Below are positions 27,118-35,842 of a stretch of DNA of 64,000 bases, one piece after another. The stretch is from RYN-230 sp963713815 (GTDB taxonomy: Bacteria > Actinomycetota > Actinomycetes > Streptosporangiales > Streptosporangiaceae). Within the stretch, counting starts at the first letter, position 1; every line of letters begins with the position of its first letter. Position numbers and translations under genes: made by a program. The DNA is taken from contig CAVQNH010000013.1 of NCBI GenBank assembly GCA_963713815.1, positions 62,001 to 126,000 on the forward strand. The letters are read 5' to 3'. The notes under the pieces are model-generated. The model was given only the letters and a program-made list of their open reading frames with translations. It was not told the origin of the DNA and made no database searches.

Positions 27118-27588
27118 TCAGGCCGGGGCGTCGGCGTCCTGCATGGAGGCCGCGGACTCCCCGGGGCCCTGCTGCGCGGCCGCCGGATCCATCCACATGA
27201 CCTGCCAGCCGTGGCCGTCGAGGTCGAAGAAGCTGCGTGAGTACATGAAGCCGTGGTCCTCGGGGCCGTCCGCCTCGGTGCCGCCCGCGGCGAGCGCAGC
27301 CTCAGCGACCGTGTCAACCTCATCGCGGGCTGACACGCTGAAGCAGTAGAGCGCCAGCGTGTGCGTGGCAGGATCGGCCATCGGCAGCTTCGCGAACTGC
27401 GCGAACGTCTCGTGGCTGAGCAGCATGACGGAGGCTTGCTCGCCGACCAGCATGCAGGCGGCGGTCTCGCCGGTGAACATCGGGTTGTAGCTGAACCCGA
27501 GCCGCGCGAAGAACGCCTTGCTGCGCTCGATGTCCGCCACGGGGATGTTCACGAACAGCATGCGGCCGGCGTGTGCGGGAGCGGTCAT
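27118..27588 (-). CDS. VOC (glyoxalase/bleomycin resistance) family protein
   Basis: 156 residues from the ATG at 27588. MLFVNIPVADIERSKAFFAR opens the first beta-alpha-beta module; LGFSYNPMFTGETAACMLVG and FDLDGHGWQVMWMDP complete the pattern, which resembles PhnB-like proteins. Metal-ligand residues are not complete, so it may be a binding or unknown-function member. The longer open frame to 27648 adds an unlikely N-terminus. It is convergent with the flavoprotein gene. Confidence 0.82.
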   Translation of the reverse strand: MTAPAHAGRMLFVNIPVADIERSKAFFARLGFSYNPMFTGETAACMLVGEQASVMLLSHETFAQFAKLPMADPATHTLALYCFSVSARDEVDTVAEAALAAGGTEADGPEDHGFMYSRSFFDLDGHGWQVMWMDPAAAQQGPGESAASMQDADAPA

Positions 27589-27694
27589 GGCAGGTCTCCA
27601 GTCCGGGGTTCGATGGTGTACGTCGGGGTAGACCGGCCCAGCCTGCAAAACTCATCGGTGATCCCGGGTCAAAGGCCGACTGGCTGCTGCCGTA

Positions 27695-28420
27695 CTAGGC
27701 ATTCGAGAAGAGAGGGATGTTCGCGCCGCTGGCCGGAGCCAGCGGGCTATCGAGCAGCGCGAGGATCAGTTCGGCGACATCGCCGGGAGTCAGGCCCGGG
27801 CGGAGCTCGGGATTGGCCCGGCGCAGCATCTGCGTATCGACCGCTCCGGGGCTCACGCAGATGGCGCTGATGCCGTGCTGCCTGCCTTCCACGGCGATCG
27901 CCTCGGTCAGGCCGATGACCCCGAACTTGGAGACGTTGTAGGCGGTCAGCCCCGGGAACTTCTCGGTGGCGTAGATGCCGGACAGCGAGGCGATGTTGAC
28001 GATCCGTCCTCCGCCCGCAGCGCGCATGGCGGTGAATGCCGCCTGGCAGCACAGGAACGAGCCGGTCAGGTTGATCCCCAGCGTCTCTGCCCAGATGTCC
28101 CACGTGGTTTCGGCGAACGGCGCGGACGTCAGCACGGCGGCCGCGCAGACCAGGGCGGTGGGACGGCCGGTCTGCGTGGCGGTGGCAAACAGCCGCTCGA
28201 CCTCTTCGATCTTGCTGACATCGGTGGGTACCGGCGTGGCTGCGCCGCCGGCGGCCTGGATGCCGCCGGCGACGCTGGCGAGAGCGTCGCGGTCACGGGC
28301 CGCGAGAACGACGTGCGCTCCGGCGCCCGCCAGGGCCGCGGCGGTGGCCGCCCCGATTCCCCGGCTGGCCCCGGTGACCACTGCGACCCGTCCCGCCAGC
28401 CAGTGCCCGGGGTCAGTCAT
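27695..28420 (-). CDS. Short-chain dehydrogenase/reductase (sepiapterin-reductase-like role suggested)
   Basis: 241 residues. The cofactor motif is VVTGASRGIGAATAAALAGA, then CAAAVLTSAP for the NAG-type strand, and the catalytic Ser, Tyr and Lys are in NIASLSGIYATEKFP and AYNVSKFG. Its ATG (28420) overlaps the stop of the upstream glycosyltransferase by 8 bases, so it is the last gene of the four-gene pterin-type unit. In biopterin synthesis an SDR, sepiapterin reductase, follows 6-pyruvoyl-tetrahydropterin synthase, which is why I suggest that role. The sequence alone only shows a generic SDR. Confidence 0.85.
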   Translation of the reverse strand: MTDPGHWLAGRVAVVTGASRGIGAATAAALAGAGAHVVLAARDRDALASVAGGIQAAGGAATPVPTDVSKIEEVERLFATATQTGRPTALVCAAAVLTSAPFAETTWDIWAETLGINLTGSFLCCQAAFTAMRAAGGGRIVNIASLSGIYATEKFPGLTAYNVSKFGVIGLTEAIAVEGRQHGISAICVSPGAVDTQMLRRANPELRPGLTPGDVAELILALLDSPLAPASGANIPLFSNA

Positions 28421-29522
28421 TGACTGTCGCTCCGCTCGCCGGGCGGATGACCCGCCGGTAGAGCTGCTCGTGAGCATCCAGACTCCGTTCCAGGTCAAGA
28501 TGCCTTTCGGCATGATCCCGGCAGGCTGCGCGGGAGATCTGGGCCGTCTTCCGCACGCACTCCGCGGCCGCCTGGATGTCATCTGGCGCGACCAGGAAAC
28601 CAGTCACGCCATCCACGACTATCTCGGCGAGCCCGCCGCGCCTGAACGCGACGACGGGAGTCCCGCACGCCTGAGCATCAGCGGCAGCCATGCCAAAGGG
28701 CTCGTCCCACCGTGACGGGCAGATCACGGCGGCTGCGCGGGCCATGACCGCCCACATGGAGGTGCGGGGCACTCCTTGATGTACCGCTACGCCGGGCGCG
28801 TCCCGCCGGGGGGCGATCTGGTCTCGTGCGTAGTCGGCGTCGTACACGTCGCCGTACACGTCGATCCGGGCTCCGGCCGCCTGGGCGATGTCGATCGCCT
28901 CGGCGGCTCCCTTCTCGGGACTCAGCCGGCCAGCGAAAACAACGCCGTCCCCGGCCGCGTCCGACCAGGGGACGGAACGGGTCGGCACATAGGGCGGCAG
29001 GATCGCGTCGACCCGGGCGACCGCGCGCCAGATGCTGGCCTGGAACACGGACACGCAGGCCACGGCCGGAGGCTGACCGCCCCGTGCGGCCTGGCGGAGC
29101 GCGGCCTGGCGAAGCGCGGCCGCGATCGCCTCGTCCGGTGGCAGGTGGAGCGTGTGCACCACCGGCGTGTCCAGTCCTGCGGCGAGGCTGATCGCGGGCG
29201 CGTCGAAGGCGTGATTGTGGATCAGGTCATAACGGTTCTCCCGGACGGCTGAGTAGGCGCGGGCAAAGGCCGATTCAGCCGGGGCCGGGTCGCGGCCCGC
29301 CGGCCCGCCTGCCCGGTACAGGGTGGCCGCCAGGGATCTCGGATCGACGCCGGTGTCAATGACCGTGACCCCTGGTATCTGCGATCCGGTGGCCGCGTAC
29401 ACGTGGACGTCGTGGCCCCGGCGGGCCAGGCCGCGCGCGAGATCGGACACGAAGGCCTGCGAGCCTCCCCCCTGCGGCTCGCGGATGGCTGACACCAGCG
29501 GCGCCATGATCGCGACCCTCAC
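28413..29522 (-). CDS. Glycosyltransferase family 4 protein
   Basis: GT-B fold transferase of 369 residues. The N-terminal domain has the loop PQGGGSQAFVSDLARGLARR, and the linker GVVFAGRLSPEKGAAEAIDI leads into the nucleotide-sugar domain. The EX7E-like motif reads EPFGMAAAD, with Asp in place of the second Glu. GTG start at 29522 overlaps the methyltransferase stop by 4 bases. Its place between the methyltransferase and the SDR, in a unit headed by a pterin synthase, suggests that it glycosylates a pterin, as the biopterin glucosyltransferase of cyanobacteria does. The acceptor is inference. Confidence 0.85.
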   Translation of the reverse strand: MRVAIMAPLVSAIREPQGGGSQAFVSDLARGLARRGHDVHVYAATGSQIPGVTVIDTGVDPRSLAATLYRAGGPAGRDPAPAESAFARAYSAVRENRYDLIHNHAFDAPAISLAAGLDTPVVHTLHLPPDEAIAAALRQAALRQAARGGQPPAVACVSVFQASIWRAVARVDAILPPYVPTRSVPWSDAAGDGVVFAGRLSPEKGAAEAIDIAQAAGARIDVYGDVYDADYARDQIAPRRDAPGVAVHQGVPRTSMWAVMARAAAVICPSRWDEPFGMAAADAQACGTPVVAFRRGGLAEIVVDGVTGFLVAPDDIQAAAECVRKTAQISRAACRDHAERHLDLERSLDAHEQLYRRVIRPASGATVND

Positions 29523-30301
29523 CCGATCACCTTGAAGGCGAGATCACGCGGCGGATTGATGCCCAGCACCTCGTAGGGGACTCGCCGGCTGCCGCGGCGG
29601 CGCACCTGCGAGACCGCATGGGGATAGAAGATCCCGGCCAGCTCCACCGCCTCGCGATGGCTCGCGAACTCCACCGCCATCGGTCCGGCGAAGCTTTCGT
29701 ACTGGTAGCCGTGGGCGGCGAGCCAGCTGAGGTGGTTCGGCCAGAGGATGGCGACACAGCCACCGGGCCGGCAAACCCGCTCCATCTCGGCCAGGCCGGC
29801 GTCGCCGCCGTGGCCCGGGGCGGGGGTGAGAACAGAGCACGCGACGACCAGGTCGGCAAAGTCGCTCGGGACGGGCAGGTCATCGAAAAACCCGGACCTC
29901 ACCCGGGCGCGGTGCCCATGGCGGGCCGCGGCCAGCTTCCGCTCGAGTATCTGGCGCAGCCCGGCCGCGGGCTCGATAGCCACCACCTCCCGGCCCCGGT
30001 CGACGAGTTCCAGCGTCAGCCGCCCGGAGCCCGCGCCGACCTCGACAATCCGGTCCGCGGAGCGCGGCAGCCAGCCGACTATCCCGGGATGGAGCCGCTC
30101 CGCGGTGGCCATCCGCTCGTAAAGCTCCGGCTCGAGCCGGTACAGCAATTCCCAGGCCAGGGTCAGGTCGGCCCGTGGATCGCCGCCCCCGTCCGGAGCA
30201 AAGCGCCGCGCCTCGTCGCGGGTGAGGACCCTGAGGTCCGCAGTCGTGTAGCGGGTGCTCAACTCCCGGCCCAGGCGGGCCGGGTTCTCAGAGGTGATCA
30301 C
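29519..30301 (-). CDS. Class I SAM-dependent methyltransferase
   Basis: 260 residues. SAM-binding motif I is IVEVGAGSGRLTLELVDRG with the acidic end of strand 2 in EVVAIEPAAG; LVVACSVLTPAPG and CRPGGCVAILWPNHL are the later strands. The N-terminal region (about 75 residues) is a helical cap. GTG start at 30301 lies inside the end of the pterin synthase gene, and its stop overlaps the glycosyltransferase start, so the three are coupled. It may methylate the pterin or its sugar. No relative with a known substrate is evident. Confidence 0.85.
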   Translation of the reverse strand: MITSENPARLGRELSTRYTTADLRVLTRDEARRFAPDGGGDPRADLTLAWELLYRLEPELYERMATAERLHPGIVGWLPRSADRIVEVGAGSGRLTLELVDRGREVVAIEPAAGLRQILERKLAAARHGHRARVRSGFFDDLPVPSDFADLVVACSVLTPAPGHGGDAGLAEMERVCRPGGCVAILWPNHLSWLAAHGYQYESFAGPMAVEFASHREAVELAGIFYPHAVSQVRRRGSRRVPYEVLGINPPRDLAFKVIG

Positions 30302-30707
30302 CGACCTCGGCCCAGTTCTTGTCGGTCTCCGAGACCCGGACCGACCGCAGCACCCCCTCAGGAAGCTCGTCCTGGAGCCTTTCCCAGAAGGTCACCGCGA
30401 GATTTTCCGCCGTCGGGATGAGTCCTTTCAGCCACGGAACGTCGGTATTCAGGTTCCGGTGGTCAACGTGCTGGATGATCTGCTGGTATATGACCTCCGA
30501 GAGCCGCTTCAGGTCCAGGACGTAGCCGCTGGCGCCGTCGATCTTTCCGGCCACCACGACGTCCAGTGCGTAATTGTGGCCATGCAGATTGACACATTTC
30601 CCGAACATGCGCCGGTTCTCGTCGTCGGATAGGCGCGGATTACAGAGCTGGTGCGCGGCGTTGAACGTCTCGCGGCGGCTTACCAGCACGGTCGCCGGGC
30701 TGGTCAT
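30288..30707 (-). CDS. 6-pyruvoyl-tetrahydropterin synthase family protein (biopterin-type)
   Basis: 139 residues. Zinc ligands are His19 (FNAAHQL), His42 and His44 (LHGHNY); the catalytic Cys38 is in GKCVN, and an Asp-His pair lies in HVDHRNLN. The region after this (DVPWLKGLIPTAENLAVTFW and SETDKN) resembles eukaryotic 6-pyruvoyl-tetrahydropterin synthase more than the QueD enzyme of queuosine synthesis, and no queC, queE or queF gene is nearby. It would convert dihydroneopterin triphosphate to 6-pyruvoyl-tetrahydropterin. It heads the unit with methyltransferase, glycosyltransferase and SDR. The ATG at 30707 is preferred because family proteins begin just before the VSRRETF strand. Confidence 0.85.
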   Translation of the reverse strand: MTSPATVLVSRRETFNAAHQLCNPRLSDDENRRMFGKCVNLHGHNYALDVVVAGKIDGASGYVLDLKRLSEVIYQQIIQHVDHRNLNTDVPWLKGLIPTAENLAVTFWERLQDELPEGVLRSVRVSETDKNWAEVGDHL

Positions 30708-31049
30708 GGCTCTGGGTGGCGGTGACGGCATCCACGTCCATCATGGCCGTGATCAGCCATTTCGCATCCTCCAGGCTCTCCGCTCGGCTGGCCGGCCGCC
30801 CGGCCATGTCACCTCGGTCACGACGGCGCCGGCGAATCAGCAGCCCATCGATTCCACGGACTCTCAAAGCGGCCATCACCGGGACGGCCTGACCTGCGAA
30901 CCCAAAGCTTACAACGCAGCCCCAACCCAGCCCGGGAGCACTACTGGCCGACAGCGTCGGCGGCGTGGCGATAACGGCTAGATACCTTAGACGTCTAGGT
31001 TAGACATCCATGATATCCTGGTTCGGGTCGGACCAGGGAGGCGATGCGC
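30708..31049. other. Intergenic region between the pterin unit and vapBC
   Basis: Divergent promoter region of about 340 bases. No gene is supported. The right end holds the vapBC operator candidate; the left part should hold the promoter of the pterin unit, which I cannot place. Confidence 0.45.
30985..31005. promoter_or_regulatory. vapBC operator/promoter
   Basis: The palindrome TAGACGTCTA (30988-30997) with flanking CC/GG, and TTAGAC again at 31000-31005, lie about 45 bases before vapB in a locally AT-rich stretch (tgatatcc at 31010). VapB-VapC complexes usually bind such repeats to repress their own operon. Confidence 0.5.
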
Positions 31050-31268
31050 ATGTCCACAGCGAAAACACCGATCGAGATCGACCAGGAAGCTCTGGCCGTA
31101 GCCGCTGAGGTTCTCGGGACCACGACCAAGAAGGACACCGTGAACGCTGCCCTTCGCGAGGTGGGGCAGCGGCTTGTGCGGCTGCGCGCCCTGGCCCGGC
31201 TGGGGGAGATGGCTGACCGTGGCGACTTCGATGAGTTCCTCGATGACAAAGCGGCCTATCGCAGGTGA
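31050..31268 (+). CDS. VapB-type antitoxin
   Basis: 72 residues. An N-terminal ribbon-helix-helix-like strand and helix (KTPIEIDQEALAVAAEVLGT, then TKKDTVNAALREV) bind DNA; the acidic tail FDEFLDDKAAYRR should wrap the toxin. The family is the VapB_2 antitoxin type. GGGAGG at 31036-31041 lies 8 bases before the ATG at 31050, which I prefer to the ATG at 31044. The stop overlaps the toxin start (GTGA). Confidence 0.85.
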   Translation: MSTAKTPIEIDQEALAVAAEVLGTTTKKDTVNAALREVGQRLVRLRALARLGEMADRGDFDEFLDDKAAYRR

Positions 31269-31675
31269 GTCCGGCCCTGTATCTGATCGACACGTCAGGC
31301 CTGTTCCGCATCCTGCAGGGCGAACTGAGGAAGGCGTGGTCTGACCAGCTTGTCGCGGGCGTGATCGCGATGTGCCCGATCGTGGAACTGGAGTTCCTGT
31401 TTTCTGCGCGGTCGCTGGCGGACCGGCTGGAAAAGCAGCAGTTGCTGCATGACTTGTTCGGCTGGGTGCCCATGCCCGAGAGAGCATACGAGCGCGCAGG
31501 TGAGGTCCAGCAGATGCTTACCGAAGGCGGGATGCACCGGTCGGCCGGCCCGGTTGATCTGCTCATTGCTGCCACCGCGGAGCGCGAGCGGCTCACGGTG
31601 CTCTGTGATGATCGTGATTTCCGGGCTATCGCGAGGCTGACCGGGCAGCCAGTCACATTGGTCACCGACATCTGA
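31265..31675 (+). CDS. VapC-type PIN-domain ribonuclease toxin
   Basis: 136 residues. PIN-domain acidic residues are visible: Asp9 in LIDTSGLFR, Glu in PIVELEFL, Asp in GPVDLLIAATA, and the last acidic position in VLCDDRDFRAIA. It should cleave RNA, often tRNA, when freed from VapB. Its GTG start overlaps the antitoxin stop by 4 bases, the usual order for vapBC. The pair sits between two metabolic units and probably arrived as a separate module. Confidence 0.88.
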   Translation: MSPALYLIDTSGLFRILQGELRKAWSDQLVAGVIAMCPIVELEFLFSARSLADRLEKQQLLHDLFGWVPMPERAYERAGEVQQMLTEGGMHRSAGPVDLLIAATAERERLTVLCDDRDFRAIARLTGQPVTLVTDI

Positions 31676-31765
31676 CCTGGCAGCGGGCCGGCTCCGGGAT
31701 GGTGCGCGGCAAACCGCGGCTCCCAGGCTCTGCCGTACAGCAGGAACCCCGCGTTCACGTTCACC

Positions 31766-33877
31766 CTACGCAAGCGACCCGGCGGGGAGATGGGGCGGCG
31801 ACTGGCCAGCCTTCGCTCCCACCGTGACGAGGCACGCCCGCACCGCCGCGGCCACGGCCTCGGCGGTGAAGCCGAAGTGCCGCCGCACATCAGCTCCGGG
31901 TCCCGACGCGCCGAACGAGTGCATGCCGATGATCGTCCCCTGCGCACCGGTCCAGCGCTCCCAGCCCAGGGGAGACGCCTGTTCCACGGCCACCCGGGCC
32001 GTCACCGCGGGTGGCAGCACCAGGTCGCGGTAGGCCCGGTCTTGTTCCCCGAACAGCGCCCAGGAGGGCAGGCTCACCACGCGCACGCCGACCCCTTCGG
32101 CCGATAGGTCCTCATATGCCTCGATGGCGAGGGCGACCTCGCTGCCGCTCGCGATGATGATGGCATCCGGGCGCTGGCCGCCCGGTGGATCGGCCAGGAT
32201 GTAGCCGCCCCGCGCGAGGCCGCTGGCCGGCGCGTACCGGACCCGGTCGATGACCGGCATCTCTTGCTTGCCGAGCACCAGCGCCACCGGCCGGCCGGTC
32301 ATGGGCAGCAGGACACGCCATGCTTCCCGGATCTCGTTGGCGTCCGCGGGACGCAGGTCCACGACGCCCGGCATGGCCCGCAGCGAGGCCAGTTGCTCGA
32401 CCGGCTGATGGGTCGGGCCGTCCTCACCCATCGAGATCGAGTCGTGCGTGTAAATGTGCACGACCGGGAGCTTCATCAGTGCCGAGAGCCTGAGCGGGCC
32501 GCGCTGGAAATCGGAGAAGACGAGGAATCCCGCCTGGAACGGACGGACGCCGCACAGCGCCATCCCATTCGCGGCAGCGGCGGCGGCCGCCTCGCGCGCG
32601 CCGAAGTGCAGGTTCCGGCCGCCGTAGCCCGCGGGCTGAAAGTCCCCGGCACCCGGGAAAGCCAGCCGGGTCTTGGTGGACGGTGCGAGATCACTCGCCC
32701 CGCCGAGAAACCACGGCACCCGCGAGGCGATGGCATTCATCACCTCCTGGCTCGCCGCGCGCCCGGCCACGTCGCCGCCGGAAGGCGAGAAGGCCGGCAG
32801 CCGGTCGTCCCAGCCTGAGGGCAGCGCTCCGGCGGTCATCAGGTCGAGTTCGGCGGCGAGCGACGGGTGCGCGTGGCGGTACTGCCCGGCCATCGTGTCC
32901 CACTGCGCCCGGAGGCGGCGCCCGCGCGCCCCGACACCAGCGGCGAACCGGGCGTACGCCTCGCCCGGCACCAGGAAGTCCGCGTCCTCCGGCCAGCCGT
33001 ACGACCGCTTGGCCGCCCGCGCCTCCCCGGCGCCCAGCGGCTCACTGTGCGCCGCTGACGTCCCTTCCTTGGTGGGCGCGCCGACTCCGATGACCGTCTC
33101 CACCACGATGAGCGCGGGGCGGTCAGGCGACTGGCGGGCCAACGCGTACGCGGCACGCAGTGCGTCCAGGTCCTCGACATGGTCGAGGTGAATGACCTGC
33201 CAGCCGTAGGCCCTGAACCTGGCCTGGACGTCCTCTGAGAAGGCGAGGCCGGTCGGGCCTTCGATAGTGACGCGGTTGCTGTCGTAGATCCAGCACAGAT
33301 TGCCGAGGCGCAGGTGCCCGGCCAGGGAAGCGGCCTCCTGGCCGAGCCCCTCCATCATGCAGCCGTCACCGACCAGGGCGTAGACGGTGTAGTCGAACAG
33401 CGGGAACCCCGGGCGGTTGTAGTGCTGCGCGAGCCACTGGCCCGCGATCGCCATGCCCACGCTGGCGCCCGCGCCGGTGCTGAGCGGCCCGGTGGTGCAC
33501 TCCACGCCAGGGGTCAGCCCATGCTCGGGATGGCCCGCGCAGACACTGCCCAGCTGCCGGAAGCGCCTGATGTCCTCCAGCGCCACCGCCAGCGCGCTGT
33601 CGGCGGGGGATCGCTGCACCTGGGCCAGGTGCAGGAGCGAGTACAAGAGCATCGAGGCGTGCCCGGCCGACAGGACGAACCGGTCGCGGTTCAGCCACGC
33701 CGGATCGTGAATGTCGTAACGCAGCGCGTCGTTCCACAGCGTGTAGCCGACCGGCGCCAGCGCCATCGCGGCGCCAGGATGCCCGGACTGCGCGGCCTGG
33801 ACCGCGTCGATGGTGAGGGTGCGGATCGTGTTGATGGCCAGCCGGTCGTCGCCGGCCCACGGGTCAGGTACTGGCAT
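31766..33877 (-). CDS. tkt: Transketolase
   Basis: 703 residues, full length. The thiamine diphosphate motif is VGDGCMMEGLGQEAASLAGH followed by IYDSNRVTIEG; the N-terminal histidine region is GHPGAAMALAPVGYTLW. The catalytic Glu is in HFGAREAAAAAAANGMAL, where most transketolases have REH. GEDGPTHQPVEQL and ALVLGKQEMPVI are further standard regions. It moves two-carbon ketol units between sugar phosphates, and hydroxypyruvate is also a donor, which fits the neighbouring hydroxypyruvate isomerase gene. GAGGAG lies before the ATG; glxR-like ends 30 bases upstream. This is likely a pathway-linked copy and not the housekeeping one. Confidence 0.92.
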   Translation of the reverse strand: MPVPDPWAGDDRLAINTIRTLTIDAVQAAQSGHPGAAMALAPVGYTLWNDALRYDIHDPAWLNRDRFVLSAGHASMLLYSLLHLAQVQRSPADSALAVALEDIRRFRQLGSVCAGHPEHGLTPGVECTTGPLSTGAGASVGMAIAGQWLAQHYNRPGFPLFDYTVYALVGDGCMMEGLGQEAASLAGHLRLGNLCWIYDSNRVTIEGPTGLAFSEDVQARFRAYGWQVIHLDHVEDLDALRAAYALARQSPDRPALIVVETVIGVGAPTKEGTSAAHSEPLGAGEARAAKRSYGWPEDADFLVPGEAYARFAAGVGARGRRLRAQWDTMAGQYRHAHPSLAAELDLMTAGALPSGWDDRLPAFSPSGGDVAGRAASQEVMNAIASRVPWFLGGASDLAPSTKTRLAFPGAGDFQPAGYGGRNLHFGAREAAAAAAANGMALCGVRPFQAGFLVFSDFQRGPLRLSALMKLPVVHIYTHDSISMGEDGPTHQPVEQLASLRAMPGVVDLRPADANEIREAWRVLLPMTGRPVALVLGKQEMPVIDRVRYAPASGLARGGYILADPPGGQRPDAIIIASGSEVALAIEAYEDLSAEGVGVRVVSLPSWALFGEQDRAYRDLVLPPAVTARVAVEQASPLGWERWTGAQGTIIGMHSFGASGPGADVRRHFGFTAEAVAAAVRACLVTVGAKAGQSPPHLPAGSLA

Positions 33878-33907
33878 GTCGGCTCCTCGCCGGGGTCCGG
33901 GGGCCGT

Positions 33908-34798
33908 TCACGGCAGCAGGCCGCAGAGCCGCTGGATGACACGCATGAGTGCCGAGTGATCGAGACTGCCGTCGCCCTGCGCGCACGCCGCGCCGGTCAG
34001 CTGAGCCAGGATCCCGCCCAGCGGCGTGACGACGCGGGCCTCGCGGGCCGCCGCGGTGAAGATGGCCAGGTCCTTGTCGTGCAATTCCATCCGGAAGCCG
34101 GCGGTGAAGTCGCCAGCCAGCATCGAGCCGGCCTTGCGGGTGAGCACCGTGCTGCCCGCGAGGCCACCCGCCAGGACAGCGACGGCAGCCGCAACATCCA
34201 CGCCCTGTGCCTGCAGGAACACGAGTGCCTCGGCCACCAGCGCGATGTTGCCTGCCACGATGAGCTGGTTCGCGGCCTTGACGGTCTGCCCGGCGCCGGC
34301 CGGGCCGACGTGCAGGATCGTGGCGCCCATCGCATCCAGCAGGGGCCTGGCCGCATCGACGTCGGCGGCCGCCCCGCCGGCCATGACCGACAGCGTGCCG
34401 TCGATGGCGCCCCGCTCGCCGCCGCTCACCGGCGCGTCGAGGCAGCGCAGCCCGTGCGCCGCGCCGGTGAGCGCCACCCGGCGGGCGACCTCAGGCCGGA
34501 TCGAGCTCATGTCGATGTAGAGCGTGCCGGGGGGCGCGCTGCTCACTATGCCGTCTGGCCCCAGCGCGACGGCCTCGACGTCCGGGGAATCCGGGAGCAT
34601 GGTGATGACCGCGTGGGCGTCCCGCACGGCGGCGGCCACGCTGCCGGCCCACCGGCCACCCGCGGCGAGCAGGTCCTCCGCGGATTCCCGCCGGCGGGAG
34701 TAACCAGCGACATCAAAACCCGCCTTGACCAGGTTGGCCGCCATGGGGCGGCCCATGATGCCCAGGCCGATGAACGCCACCGTCCGCACGTTCCGCAC
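33908..34798 (-). CDS. 2-hydroxy-3-oxopropionate reductase / 3-hydroxyisobutyrate dehydrogenase family protein
   Basis: 296 residues. The NAD(P) motif is VAFIGLGIMGRPMAANL near the start, the substrate motif DAPVSGGERGAIDGTLSVMA lies near residue 115, and the catalytic Lys is in GAGQTVKAANQL. It would reduce tartronate semialdehyde to glycerate or oxidise a related hydroxyacid. GTG at 34798 is chosen because GGGAGG lies 7 bases before it; the open frame continues upstream to 34828 through a repeat of the same ribosome-site sequence. It sits between the isomerase gene and tkt, 30-35 bases from each, in one operon. Confidence 0.87.
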   Translation of the reverse strand: MRNVRTVAFIGLGIMGRPMAANLVKAGFDVAGYSRRRESAEDLLAAGGRWAGSVAAAVRDAHAVITMLPDSPDVEAVALGPDGIVSSAPPGTLYIDMSSIRPEVARRVALTGAAHGLRCLDAPVSGGERGAIDGTLSVMAGGAAADVDAARPLLDAMGATILHVGPAGAGQTVKAANQLIVAGNIALVAEALVFLQAQGVDVAAAVAVLAGGLAGSTVLTRKAGSMLAGDFTAGFRMELHDKDLAIFTAAAREARVVTPLGGILAQLTGAACAQGDGSLDHSALMRVIQRLCGLLP

Positions 34799-34831
34799 CG
34801 GCTGACCTCCCACCGTCTGGCCTCCCACTGT

Positions 34832-35686
34832 TCAGGGCCGCCGCGGCGAGGACGAAGCCATCCCGCCCGGCCCCAGGCGGCCCAGTCCCAGGCGGCCGAG
34901 CCCCGCGGCCGTGGTGCCCAGCGGCGCGTATTCCAGGCCGATCCACCCCTGGTAGCCCAGCCGGCGCAGCTGCCCCACCCACCCGTCCAGGTCGGCCGTC
35001 CCCGTTCCTGGCTCGTGCCGGCCAGGCACGTCAGCGACCTGGACGTGGCCAATCCGCGAAGCCGCGCGGTCCAGCACGGCGGGGATGTCCTCGCCGTTCA
35101 CCCGCAGGTGATACAGGTCAGCGAGCAGCAGGGCGGCATCGGTGTCTTCGGCTGGAAGGCGGTCGAGCACGCCGATGACATCGGCGGCCGTCCGCAGCGG
35201 GTACTGCGGGATCCCGCTGAGTGGCTCCAGGAGGACGACAGCACCGGCAGGCCGGGCCGCCCGGGTAGCGGCGGCCAGGTTCTCCACCGCCAGCTCGTCC
35301 TGGGCGGCGGCGCTGGCTCCCTCAATCCGGTTGCCGTACAGCAGGTTGAACCGGCGGCAGCCCAGCCGGGCTCCCAGCCCCGCCACGATGTCCAGGTTGT
35401 CCAGGAATTCCTGCTGGCGGCCCGGCCAGGAGACGATGCCCCGGTCACCGGCCCGCATGTTCCCGGCGAAGCCGTTCAGCGCGACGAGCTGCACGCCGGC
35501 ATCACGCACCGCTCGCTCAAATCCGTCCACCTCGGTGTCCCCTGGGACAGCTGAGCCGAATGGCCACCAGACCTCCACCGCGGCGAACCCGGCCGCGCGG
35601 GCCGCAGCCAGCCGGGCGGCCAGCGGTAGCTCGGTGAACAGCATGGATATGTTGGCGTCCACCGAGCCCCAGCGTGCGGGTGGCAT
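34832..35686 (-). CDS. Hydroxypyruvate isomerase family protein
   Basis: TIM-barrel sugar isomerase of about 284 residues. ANISMLFTELPLAARLAAAR opens the protein; GFAAVEVWWPFG, the metal-site Glu in LLEPLSGIPQYPL, LLLADLYHLRVNGED and HVQVADVPGRHEPGTG match Hyi and the related 2-oxotetronate isomerase OtnI. It may interconvert hydroxypyruvate and tartronate semialdehyde, or isomerise a four-carbon oxo acid. GAGGAG lies 7 bases before the ATG at 35686. It is the first gene of the isomerase-dehydrogenase-transketolase operon, divergent from a LysR gene. Confidence 0.86.
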   Translation of the reverse strand: MPPARWGSVDANISMLFTELPLAARLAAARAAGFAAVEVWWPFGSAVPGDTEVDGFERAVRDAGVQLVALNGFAGNMRAGDRGIVSWPGRQQEFLDNLDIVAGLGARLGCRRFNLLYGNRIEGASAAAQDELAVENLAAATRAARPAGAVVLLEPLSGIPQYPLRTAADVIGVLDRLPAEDTDAALLLADLYHLRVNGEDIPAVLDRAASRIGHVQVADVPGRHEPGTGTADLDGWVGQLRRLGYQGWIGLEYAPLGTTAAGLGRLGLGRLGPGGMASSSPRRP

Positions 35687-35842
35687 GAGTGGTCTCCTCG
35701 TGTCGTAGCTCAAGGACCGGGTACCCGGCGTACTCCGGTGCTTGCCACGCTAGGAGGCGGCCGGGCACTTGAACAATGACGAACGAGTGAGCAGACTTTT
35801 AGCCAAGGCCGAACAATCGGCACGCGAGCGACGGGGACGTCC

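Noticed and set aside
33314..35554. Open frame of 746 codons on the + strand
   Set aside because: It lies opposite tkt, the hydroxyacid dehydrogenase and the isomerase, whose motifs are clear. High GC leaves long antisense frames open; the translation is Arg/Gly/Pro-rich with no domain.
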